Of a DNA stretch of 21,858 nucleotides, positions 14,512 to 21,307 are shown piece after piece. The first letter of the stretch is position 1; each line of letters opens with the position of its first letter. The translations under genes and the position numbers were made by a program. Below the pieces are notes generated by a model. It was not told where the DNA came from, made no database searches, and worked only from the letters and a program-made list of their open reading frames with translations. Source of the stretch: Chloroflexota bacterium (GTDB taxonomy: Bacteria > Chloroflexota > Anaerolineae > UBA3071); NCBI GenBank assembly GCA_014383605.1, contig JACNHM010000266.1, positions 1 to 21,858 on the forward strand, given 5' to 3'.

Positions 14512-14801
14512 GTTGTGTCCCTTCCCTTGCGTATCAGGGCTTGTTTCGTGCCTTGAGCTTGCGCCCGCAGGCCACTCAGGGCGATGAAGGGGCGCACGAT
14601 GCGTTCGCTGACGTTGTGGGTACCTTGGGCCACGCGACGCAGATGGCCTTGCACCGTCGGGAACAGCGGGTCGAGCTTGCGGCGCAGCGCCTGCATGCCG
14701 CGGATGCCGAAGTAGAAAAGGGCCAGCGGCACCAGGCTCAGCACGAAAGCTTCGACGATCAGGATGACCAGGGCGATGTCTCGCCCGGTAGCTAGATCCA
14801 C
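14508..14801 (-). CDS. Small single-pass membrane protein
   Basis: 97 residues. GTG 14801 has GAGGAG upstream (spacing about 8). A membrane helix (IALVILIVEAFVLSLVPLAL, about 9-31) is followed by a basic amphipathic region with RRKLDPLFPTVQGHLRRVAQG. Its stop overlaps the start of the YtxH-like gene. I recognise no named family. A sigma70-like promoter lies just upstream at 14839-14867. Confidence 0.75.
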   Translation of the reverse strand: MDLATGRDIALVILIVEAFVLSLVPLALFYFGIRGMQALRRKLDPLFPTVQGHLRRVAQGTHNVSERIVRPFIALSGLRAQAQGTKQALIRKGRDTT

Positions 14802-14838
14802 AGTGGTTTCTCCTCGCCGGATTTCAGTTTCGAGCGTT

Positions 14839-14867
14839 ATTGTAGCAGAAAACGGGCAGACATGCAA
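14839..14867 (-). promoter_or_regulatory. Sigma70-like promoter for the membrane-protein pair
   Basis: On the minus strand TTGCAT (14862-14867), 17 nt, TACAAT (14839-14844). The -10 is good and the -35 weak. Confidence 0.5.
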
Positions 14868-14903
14868 CATCAATCTGTCAGAGCATGCAAGGAAGGATGG
14901 AAG

Positions 14904-15938
14904 GTGAAGATATCGGGAAGCGGAATGGTTAGAACTCTCATTGCATCCGTGTGCTTGTTGGCACTGCTTGGCGGCTGTGTCGTGCCGGCAGTGCCAGCGA
15001 CGGCCACACCAGCGCCACCGGCACCCACATCGCTGCCGCCAACGGCGACGTCGGTGCCCCCGACGGCGACACCGGTTCCACCCACCCCCACGCCGGTGCC
15101 ACCACCTGCCATTCCGGCGCCGCTCGCTCTCTCGCTGCTGCACACCAACGACACCTGGGGCTATATGCTGCCCTGCGGTTGACAGCCCCCCACCGGGGGT
15201 GTGGCCCGTCGGGCCACTCTGGTGCAGCAGGAACGAGCGGCAGCGGCCCCTGTGCTGTTGCTGGATGCCGGCGATACCCTGAACAGTGACCAATGGCCGG
15301 CTCAACAGAGCCAGGGAAAGGCCGTCGTTGAGGCCATGAACCTCATGGGCTACGACGCCATGGCCTTGGGCGAGGGAGATCTGCAACTCGGCCCAGAGGT
15401 ATTGCGCCAGCGCATGGCCGACGCCGCCTTCCCTGTCCTTTCGGCCAACGTGGAGTTGGAGGGCGAGCTTTTTGCCGAGCCCTACGTGATCAAAGATGTG
15501 GGCGAGCATCGGGTGGCCATCATCGGCCTCACGGGGATGATGCCCAGCCCCGTGCACGGCTTCCAGGTGGGCGATCCGCTGGCGGCAGCGCAGGCGGTGG
15601 TGGCCGAGCTCGGCTCACAGGCCGATATCATCATCCTTCTGGTGCACGTGGGACAGGCGATGGAGCAGCGACTGCAGCAGGAGATCGAGGGGATTGACGT
15701 CATCGTCGGTGGGACTCAGCCCCGAACGCCCAGCGCCCTCTGGGACGAGACCACCGGGGTGCTGATCCTGCCGTCGGAGCAGCCCAGCCCTGGCCACGCC
15801 GGGAGGCTCATCGGCCTGGCCCGGTTGGACTTCGATGGCTCAGGCCAGTTGACAAACCACGAGTCGCAGATGGTCTCGCTCACACCGGACTTCGCTGATG
15901 ATCTGGAGCAGATGAGCCTGTTGCAGAGCTACAAGTAG
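14904..15938 (+). CDS. 5'-nucleotidase-like (PCGC family) lipoprotein read through an in-frame TGA; candidate selenoprotein
   Basis: 344 residues if TGA 15180-15182 is read as selenocysteine (residue 93); otherwise split into 14904-15182 and a downstream frame from GTG 15201. Start GTG 14904 has AAGGAAGG seven bases upstream; ATG 14925 is an alternative. A lipoprotein signal (LIASVCLLALLGGC) and a Pro/Thr-rich linker precede the N-terminal UshA/5'-nucleotidase-like domain: LLHTNDTWGYMLPCG-TGA-, then QPPTGGVARRATLVQQERA, LLLDAGDTLNSD, DAMALGEGDLQLG and HVGQAME. Relatives carry PCGC followed by GG-ARRAT, so the TGA falls where Cys is expected (knowledge from memory). Usual metal ligands are altered (D-x-W for D-x-H; GEGD for GNHE), and the C-terminal nucleotide-binding domain is absent. 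A SECIS-like hairpin lies at 15201-15217. Confidence 0.75.
15183..15224 (+). promoter_or_regulatory. Candidate bacterial SECIS hairpin
   Basis: Immediately after the in-frame TGA, GTGGCCC (15201-15207) pairs perfectly with GGGCCAC (15211-15217) around the loop GTC, whose first base is G; an outer CACC/GGTG (15191-15194 / 15221-15224) can extend it. The loop lies 25 nt after the TGA. Bacterial SECIS elements are hairpins 16-37 nt after the UGA with a G among the first two loop bases (from memory), which fits. A competing stem CCCCC/GGGGG (15186-15190 / 15195-15199) exists, and GC-rich DNA forms hairpins easily. Confidence 0.5.
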
Positions 15939-15978
15939 CGGTGACGGACGCAGGCAGCGTAAGCCCAAGAGCACATGA

Positions 15979-16024
15979 TGCAAGAGGCAAGAGGCAAGAG
16001 GCAAGAGGCAAGAGGCAAGATGCA
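15979..16024. repeat. Heptanucleotide GAGGCAA array at a translation start
   Basis: Five to six GAGGCAA copies. The complement of the unit (TTGCCTC) reappears at 16070-16076 inside the signal-peptide codons of the next gene, so the array and the start of that gene form an inverted pair. Each unit contains GAGG, which resembles a Shine-Dalgarno core. Confidence 0.85.
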
Positions 16025-16034
16025 GGACACAACG

Positions 16035-17117
16035 ATGTTTCTCGTTTTTCGTCGTTTGCTTCTCGTTTCTTGCCTCCTGCTGCTTCTGCTGGCGCCGTAC
16101 CGCCCCCTGGTGATCGTTGGCCCGCCGCAGACGGTGCAGACCCGCAATCCCCAGATCGGTGTCCACACTCGCCTCACGGACGAGGTGGAGGAGCGCAAGA
16201 TCAAGCGCACGCTGGAGATGGTGCGCCAGATGGGGGCGAGCTGGATCGTGGAGTACTTCCCCTGGGGCTACAGCGAGCGCAAGCCGGGACGGTTCAACTG
16301 GGATCACGCCGACCTGGTGGTGGATCACGCCCGAGCGCAGGGGCTGACGGTCATTGCCCGGTTGGGCTTCGTGCCCGAGTGGGCCCGCCCGGAAGGCACC
16401 TTCGACACCTACCTGCCGGAGGAGAACTTCGACCGCTTCGGTGACTACGTTTACGCCTTCGTTGAGCACTTCCGCGGGCGGGTGGCCCACATCATCATCT
16501 GGAACGAGCCCAACCTGAGCCTGGAGTGGGGCTATCGCCCTGTGGACCCCGCAGGCTACGTGGAACTGCTCCAGATCGCCTATGCCCGGGCCAAGGCGGC
16601 CGATCCGAACGTGCAGGTGCTGGCCGGCGCGCTGGCCCCCACCCTGGCTCCCCCTGACAGCGAGTGGGGCATGGACGACCTCGTCTTCTTGCAGCGCATG
16701 TACGACGCTGGCGCGGCACCCTACTTCGACGTCCTGGCCGCTCACGCCTACGGCTGGAAGTTCCCGCCCGACGCGCCGGCGGAAGCCGATGCCGTCAACT
16801 TCGCCCGCACGGAGCTACTGCGGGAGATCATGCTGCGCAACGGCGACGGCCACAAGCCGGTCATCGTCACCGAAGGCGGCTGGAACGATCACCCCCGCTG
16901 GACCAAGGCCGTGCGCCCCGGACAGCGTATCGCCTACACCCTCCGCGCTTACGAGAAAGCGCAGGAGGAGTGGGACTGGTGCCAGGCGGTCTGCCTGTGG
17001 GCTTTCCGCTTCCCCTGGCCAACGCAGACCTACCAGGACTACTTCACCTTCGTCTCCGCCGACTTCGTGCCCAAACCTCTCTATCTGGAAGTGCAGCAAT
17101 ATGCGCGGGAGCAGTGA
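16035..17117 (+). CDS. Secreted clan-A glycoside hydrolase (GH39/GH5-like TIM barrel)
   Basis: 360 residues from ATG 16035, which has AGGA seven bases upstream; in-frame ATGs at 16020 and 15975 would add the repeat-encoded RQEARGK peptides. The signal peptide is MFLVFRRLLLVSCLLLLLLA. The barrel has IGVHTRLTDE, MVRQMGASWIVEYFPWGYSE, and the clan-A pair: acid/base E158 in IIIWNEPNLS and nucleophile E280 in VIVTEGGWND. Such enzymes cleave beta-linked glycans outside the cell. It follows the nucleotidase-like gene by about 100 bases and precedes the binding-protein gene by 22. The exact GH family and substrate cannot be fixed from sequence alone. The stop codon lies in a GTGATC-type repeat. Confidence 0.85.
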   Translation: MFLVFRRLLLVSCLLLLLLAPYRPLVIVGPPQTVQTRNPQIGVHTRLTDEVEERKIKRTLEMVRQMGASWIVEYFPWGYSERKPGRFNWDHADLVVDHARAQGLTVIARLGFVPEWARPEGTFDTYLPEENFDRFGDYVYAFVEHFRGRVAHIIIWNEPNLSLEWGYRPVDPAGYVELLQIAYARAKAADPNVQVLAGALAPTLAPPDSEWGMDDLVFLQRMYDAGAAPYFDVLAAHAYGWKFPPDAPAEADAVNFARTELLREIMLRNGDGHKPVIVTEGGWNDHPRWTKAVRPGQRIAYTLRAYEKAQEEWDWCQAVCLWAFRFPWPTQTYQDYFTFVSADFVPKPLYLEVQQYAREQ

Positions 17118-17130
17118 TCAGTGATCGGGG
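17111..17130. repeat. GTGATC-type repeat at the end of the hydrolase gene
   Basis: Two CAGTGATC units and a GTGATCGGGG tail, sharing GATCAGTGATCGG with the repeat inside hdrA at 2838-2906. It contains the TGA stop of the glycoside hydrolase gene. Confidence 0.75.
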
Positions 17131-17139
17131 AAAAGGGGA

Positions 17140-17997
17140 ATGAAGGGGCTGAGGGAACTGAGGGGTCTGATGGGCCCCTTCAGACACCCCAGACCCTTTC
17201 GTTGGTCGGACAGGAGGGCTTTGGTTGTCGCCGCGCTGGCTCTGCTGGCCGTGCTGGCGGCGGTCCTGCTCTGGCACACGGTGCGGCGGGGTGAGGACGA
17301 GGTATGGGCGCGCATCCAGCGCAGCGGGGTCTGGCGGGTGGGGATGGATCCCAGCTTCCCGCCCTTCGAAAGCCTGGACGGCGAGGGGCAGCCCATCGGC
17401 TACGACGTGGACCTGGCGCGGGCCATCGCCGCCCGCTGGGGCGTGGAGGTCTCCTTCGAGGGCATCGGCTTCGACGGGCTGGTGGCGGCGCTGTGGGCGC
17501 ACAAGGCCGATAGCGTGATCTCGGCACTGCCTGTGGACCCCCGCCTGACCCGCGACGTGGCCTACTCCATTCCCTACTTCGAGGCGGGGCTGTTGCTCGT
17601 CGTCGCCGAGGGGACGACGGACATCGCCAGCCCGGACGACCTGGCCGGGCGGCGGCTGGCCGTGGAGTGGGGTTCGGAGGGCGACGTGCAGGGGCGCGAG
17701 CTGCGCCGCCGCCTGGAGGGGCTGACCTTGCTGCCGTTCCCGCTGCCGCAGGACGCGCTGGCTGCCGTGGTCGCCGGCGAGGCGGACGCCGCGCTGACCG
17801 ACGCCATCAGCCTGCGCCAGTTTCGGCGAGAGCTGGGCGGACTGCGCGCCGTGGGGCCGCCGCTGGTGTCCGTGCCCTACGTCGTCGCCGTGCCGCGCCA
17901 GGCCCCCAAGCTGCTGGCTGCGGTCAACGAGGCGCTGGCGGCCTTGCAGGAGGAGGGCACGCTGGCGCGCCTGGAAGAGAAGTGGTTCGGGCAGTAG
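17140..17997 (+). CDS. Family 3 (polar amino acid-type) solute-binding protein, membrane-anchored
   Basis: 285 residues. ATG 17140 follows AAAAGGGG. The N-terminal segment ALVVAALALLAVLAAVLLW (about 28-46) has no lipobox Cys and is probably an uncleaved anchor or a type I signal. The domain begins VWRVGMDPSFPPFES, with GYDVDLARAIAARWGVEVSF, then VISALPVDPRLTRDVAYS and WGSEGDVQGRELRRRL, typical SBP_bac_3 motifs; it ends LARLEEKWFGQ. It would bind an amino acid or similar ligand. No permease or ATPase gene lies next to it, so it may serve a distant transporter or act as a sensor. It is followed by the sugar kinase after 33 bases. Confidence 0.9.
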   Translation: MKGLRELRGLMGPFRHPRPFRWSDRRALVVAALALLAVLAAVLLWHTVRRGEDEVWARIQRSGVWRVGMDPSFPPFESLDGEGQPIGYDVDLARAIAARWGVEVSFEGIGFDGLVAALWAHKADSVISALPVDPRLTRDVAYSIPYFEAGLLLVVAEGTTDIASPDDLAGRRLAVEWGSEGDVQGRELRRRLEGLTLLPFPLPQDALAAVVAGEADAALTDAISLRQFRRELGGLRAVGPPLVSVPYVVAVPRQAPKLLAAVNEALAALQEEGTLARLEEKWFGQ

Positions 17998-18030
17998 TAT
18001 CGCCGTACAATGCCACATCGGAGTGACATC

Positions 18031-19224
18031 ATGAGCAATGACATCCCCCCAGCCGTCGTGGCTGGCCATCTTTGCCTGGACATCATCCCCGACCTTTCCG
18101 GCCTGCTGCTGCGGAGCGGCGCCGATTTCTTCGTGCCCGGCAAGCTGCGCCACATCGGGCCGGCCACGCTTTCCACCGGCGGGCCGGTCTCCAACACCGG
18201 GCTGGCGCTGATCAGGCTGGGCATTGACACGGCGCTGATGGGCAAGGTGGGCGACGACCCTTTCGGCTCGCTGATCCGCCTGCTCCTGGCGGAATGGGGC
18301 GTGACCGAGGGGGTGATCGTCGTTGCTGGGGAAACCAGCTCCTACACCATCGTCCTGGACCCGCCGGGGCTGGACCGCATGTTCCTGCACCGCCCGGGCA
18401 CCAACGACACCTTCTCCGCCGCCGACGTCAACTACGACCTGGTGGCCGAGCGTGACCTGTTCCACTTCGGCTATCCGCCCATCATGCAACTGATGCACGC
18501 GGAAGGAGGTCGTCATCTCATCGAGATCTTCCGCCGCGTCCAGGCGCTGGGGGTGACCACGTCGCTGGACATGGCCATGCCCGATCCCCACTCGGAGGCG
18601 GGGCAGGCCGATTGGCAGGCCATCCTGGCCGGCGTGATGCCCTGCGTGGACATCTTCCTGCCCAGCGCTGAGGAGCTGCTGTTCATGCTGGAGCGGGAAC
18701 GTTTCGACGACTACCAGGCCCGCAGCGGCGAGGACATGCTGGCCTTGTTCACCGGCGACGATCTGAGCCGTCTGTCGGAGCGGCTGCTGGCGATGGGCGG
18801 CAAGGTGGTGGGCATCAAGTGCGGCTACCGCGGCGTGTACGTGCGCACGGCGGGCGAGGAGCGCTTGGGGCGTATGGGCAAGGTCAGGCCGGCCGACCTG
18901 AGCAACTGGGCCGGCCGCGAGCTGTGGGAGCCCAGCTTCCACGTCGAGCATTACGCCGGCGGGACGGGCTCGGGCGATTCGTGCATCGCCGGCTTCCTGT
19001 CCGCCTTCCTGCGCGGCCACACGCTGGAGGAAACGGTGCGCTACGCCTGCGCCGCTGGCGGCTTCAACGTCACCGCCCCCGACGCGCTGAGCGGTCTCCG
19101 TCCCTGGCCGGAGATCGTGGCCAAGGTGCAAGCGGGCTGGGCCAAGAACCCCCTGCAGGTGGAGGGGCGCGGCTGGCGCTGCGACGCGGGCGGCCTCTGG
19201 CACGGCCCGCGCGACCGCGGCTGA
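18031..19224 (+). CDS. PfkB-family carbohydrate kinase
   Basis: 397 residues. ATG 18031 has GGAG seven bases upstream; ATG 18010 in the same frame lacks one. It shows the ribokinase-fold hallmarks: AGHLCLDIIPDL near the start, TGGPVSNTGLALIRLG and MGKVGDDPFGSLI for sugar binding, and AGGTGSGDSCIAGFLSAFL with catalytic D316. It should phosphorylate a sugar or sugar-like hydroxyl with ATP. It is longer than typical members (about 300-330), with extra sequence around 225-250 and a C-terminal extension. The following SIS isomerase and aminotransferase suggest a common sugar pathway; the substrate is not known. Confidence 0.9.
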   Translation: MSNDIPPAVVAGHLCLDIIPDLSGLLLRSGADFFVPGKLRHIGPATLSTGGPVSNTGLALIRLGIDTALMGKVGDDPFGSLIRLLLAEWGVTEGVIVVAGETSSYTIVLDPPGLDRMFLHRPGTNDTFSAADVNYDLVAERDLFHFGYPPIMQLMHAEGGRHLIEIFRRVQALGVTTSLDMAMPDPHSEAGQADWQAILAGVMPCVDIFLPSAEELLFMLERERFDDYQARSGEDMLALFTGDDLSRLSERLLAMGGKVVGIKCGYRGVYVRTAGEERLGRMGKVRPADLSNWAGRELWEPSFHVEHYAGGTGSGDSCIAGFLSAFLRGHTLEETVRYACAAGGFNVTAPDALSGLRPWPEIVAKVQAGWAKNPLQVEGRGWRCDAGGLWHGPRDRG

Positions 19225-19257
19225 GGAGTGGAGAGAGGTCTTCGGGGAGTGGTTGCC

Positions 19258-19881
19258 ATGGGCGAGTTGGATCAAACGAAAGCCCTGGCCTTGGCCAGAC
19301 AGCTCATGCGCCGGGAGGCGGAGACCATCCAGGCCCTGGCCGAGGGGCTGGGCGATGGTTTCTGGAAGTGCGCCCGCCTGCTGAGCGAATGCTCCGGGCT
19401 GATCTGGGTGACGGGGGTGGGCGCCTCGGCGGCGGTGGGCGAGCGCTTTGCCCACAACCTGACGTGCTGTGGGGCACGCGCCATGTTCCTGTCGCCCGCG
19501 CAAGGGTTGCACGGCCACAGCGGCGTGATGTCGCCAGGCGACGTGCTGGCGGCCCTGTCGCGCGGCGGCGAGAGCAGCGAGGTCAACCAGATGGTGGACA
19601 TCGCCAAGCAGCGCGGCGTGACCACGGTGGCCTTTGTGCACAACCTGGACTCCACGCTGGCGCGGGCCTGTCAGGTCGTGTTGCCCATTCCCAGCCCGCA
19701 GGAGTACGAGCTGATGGGCTACCTGGCCACCACCAGCACCGTGGCCTTTTCCGCCATGTGCGATGGCCTGTGCGCCGTGGTGCTGGAGGCCAAGGGATAC
19801 ACGCCCGAGCAACTCGGCCAGACGCATCCGGGCGGAGCGGTGGGGCAGGTGCTGGAGACATTCGAACGACCTGACGAATGA
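19258..19881 (+). CDS. SIS-domain sugar-phosphate isomerase (KpsF/GutQ/PHI-like)
   Basis: 207 residues. ATG 19258 has GGGGAG eight bases upstream. A single SIS domain: GLIWVTGVGASAAVGERFAHNL, the phosphate-binding LSRGGESSEVNQMVDIAKQRG, then STLARACQVVLPIPSPQE and a terminal EQLGQTHPGGAVGQVL, which resembles the LAxxHPGGALGRRL end of the KpsF/GutQ arabinose-5-phosphate isomerases. The CBS pair of KpsF is absent. Likely interconverts an aldose and ketose phosphate, possibly the product of the upstream kinase. The last codons run up to a repeat-type hairpin (19884-19910). Confidence 0.88.
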   Translation: MGELDQTKALALARQLMRREAETIQALAEGLGDGFWKCARLLSECSGLIWVTGVGASAAVGERFAHNLTCCGARAMFLSPAQGLHGHSGVMSPGDVLAALSRGGESSEVNQMVDIAKQRGVTTVAFVHNLDSTLARACQVVLPIPSPQEYELMGYLATTSTVAFSAMCDGLCAVVLEAKGYTPEQLGQTHPGGAVGQVLETFERPDE

Positions 19882-19883
19882 CC

Positions 19884-19910
19884 AAGGACGAAAGACGAAC
19901 ATCCGTCCTT
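19884..19910. repeat. Hairpin repeat between isomerase and aminotransferase genes
   Basis: AAGGACG (19884-19890) pairs with CGTCCTT (19904-19910) across a loop holding a second GACGAA-type unit; GACGAA copies also precede it. It lies between the stop of one gene and the RBS of the next, another short-repeat insertion at a gene boundary. Confidence 0.7.
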
Positions 19911-19935
19911 CGTCGGCAACGGAAAAGGAGTGGCT

Positions 19936-21261
19936 ATGTCGGATACATCGTGGGTCCGGGAGATGTATGAGAAAACGACGGAAGAAGAGCTGGCCGCTGG
20001 CCGCCGGGCGCTGCTCAGCGGCTCCGTGGGCGGCGAGTTGCCCCTCCTGGTCGCCAGGGCCCGCGGGGCGTCCCTCTGGGACAGGAGCGGCCGGGAGTAC
20101 ATTGACTGCACCTCTCAGGCCTGGACGCTCAGCGTGGGGGCGTGCCATCCGCGGGTGATGGCCGCCGTGCGCGAGCAGTTGGAATACTTCACCCACGTGC
20201 GCAGCAGCTTCGAGACGGTGCCCAAGCTGCTGCTCTCCAAACGTTTGGCGGAGCTGGCCCCCGGTGATCTCAACCAGGTGGCCTACTGCCTGCATGGCTC
20301 CACGGCCATCGAGGGGGCCATGAAGCTGGCCCTGCGCAACAAGCCGGGGCGCAGATTCTTCATCACGCCTTGGGACGGCTTCTCCGGGCGCACGCTGGCG
20401 GGGATGGAGCTGTGCTACCCCCATCCAGCTCCCTTCCTCGACTACACGGGACACACCGTGCGCGTGCCGCAGGGCTATTGCTACCGCTGTGCCTACGAGC
20501 GGACCTACCCCGACTGCGAGCTGTTCTGCGTGAAGATGATGGGCAAGTTCATCGAGAGCGCGGTGGACGGCCAGCCGGTGGCCTTGATCATGGAGCCCAT
20601 CCAGGGCAGCGGGGGGATGATTGACTTCCCCCAGCCCTACTACCGGGCCGTGCGGGATCTGTGTGACCGCTACGACATGCTGCTGATCTACGACGAGATG
20701 CAGACCGCCTTCGGTCGCCTGGGGCGCATGTTCGCCGCCGATCTGTACGAGACTGTGCCGGACATCCTGGTCTTCGGCAAAGCCCTGGGCGGCGGTTTCC
20801 CCCTGGCGGGCAGCATCTCTCGCCAGGGGTTGGAGGGGTTTCAGCCGGGAGATCACTCCTTCACCTTCGCCCATTTCCCCGTCTCCATGGTGGCGGCGCT
20901 GGCCACGCTGCAGGTGCTGGAGGAGGAGGGTCTCCTGGCGCGGGCGGAGCGGCTGAACGGTTTCTTCACCGGCCGCTTGCTGGAGTTGAAGGACAGGTAC
21001 GAACTCATCGGCGACGTGCGCGGGCCGGGGCTGATGATTGGCATCGAGTTGGTGCGCGACAGGAAGACGAAGGAGCCGGCGCGAGAGGAGTCCTATCGCT
21101 TTGAGAAGGAGGCCCTCCAGCGGGGCGTGCTGCTGGGCACGGCCAAGTACGCCGGCAGGGGCAACGTGGTCAAGATCAAGCCGCCGCTGGTGATCAGCGA
21201 CGCCCAGGCGGAGCGGGTGATGGAGGTATTCGAGGAGGTCGTGCGGCTGCTGTCGCCATGA
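19936..21261 (+). CDS. Class III PLP-dependent aminotransferase
   Basis: 441 residues. ATG 19936 has AAGGAG five bases upstream, better than the in-frame GTG at 19930. It shows the fold-type I pattern: LWDRSGREYIDCTSQAW, GSTAIEGAMKLA, LLIYDEMQTAFGRLG with D253 for the pyridine nitrogen, and VFGKALGGGFPLAG with Schiff-base K282. A four-Cys block (C182, C185, C194, C198 in GYCYRCAYERTYPDCELFC) occurs in some family members and could bind a metal or cluster. It presumably transaminates a keto-substrate linked to the upstream kinase/isomerase, e.g. an amino sugar or omega-amino compound; the substrate is inferred only. Confidence 0.92.
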   Translation: MSDTSWVREMYEKTTEEELAAGRRALLSGSVGGELPLLVARARGASLWDRSGREYIDCTSQAWTLSVGACHPRVMAAVREQLEYFTHVRSSFETVPKLLLSKRLAELAPGDLNQVAYCLHGSTAIEGAMKLALRNKPGRRFFITPWDGFSGRTLAGMELCYPHPAPFLDYTGHTVRVPQGYCYRCAYERTYPDCELFCVKMMGKFIESAVDGQPVALIMEPIQGSGGMIDFPQPYYRAVRDLCDRYDMLLIYDEMQTAFGRLGRMFAADLYETVPDILVFGKALGGGFPLAGSISRQGLEGFQPGDHSFTFAHFPVSMVAALATLQVLEEEGLLARAERLNGFFTGRLLELKDRYELIGDVRGPGLMIGIELVRDRKTKEPAREESYRFEKEALQRGVLLGTAKYAGRGNVVKIKPPLVISDAQAERVMEVFEEVVRLLSP

Positions 21262-21307
21262 TGGCGGTCATGTTGGCGCCAACTGGCAGGCCTCGGGAGG
21301 AGACCTG

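Noticed and set aside
15180..15182. TGA as a plain stop of a short lipoprotein
   Set aside because: The same frame continues at once with the rest of the conserved domain, so a short free-standing protein is less likely than recoding; a mutation or sequencing error is still possible.
14508..15557. 349-codon minus-strand frame including the small membrane protein
   Set aside because: Only the last 97 codons make sense; the N-terminal part is antisense to the nucleotidase-like gene and the RBS supports GTG 14801.
17044..20874. A 1276-codon open frame on the minus strand
   Set aside because: It lies opposite four well-identified plus-strand genes and its product is low-complexity (His/Ala/Gln/Arg-rich), with no recognisable domain. 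GC-rich codon use keeps the antisense frame open.
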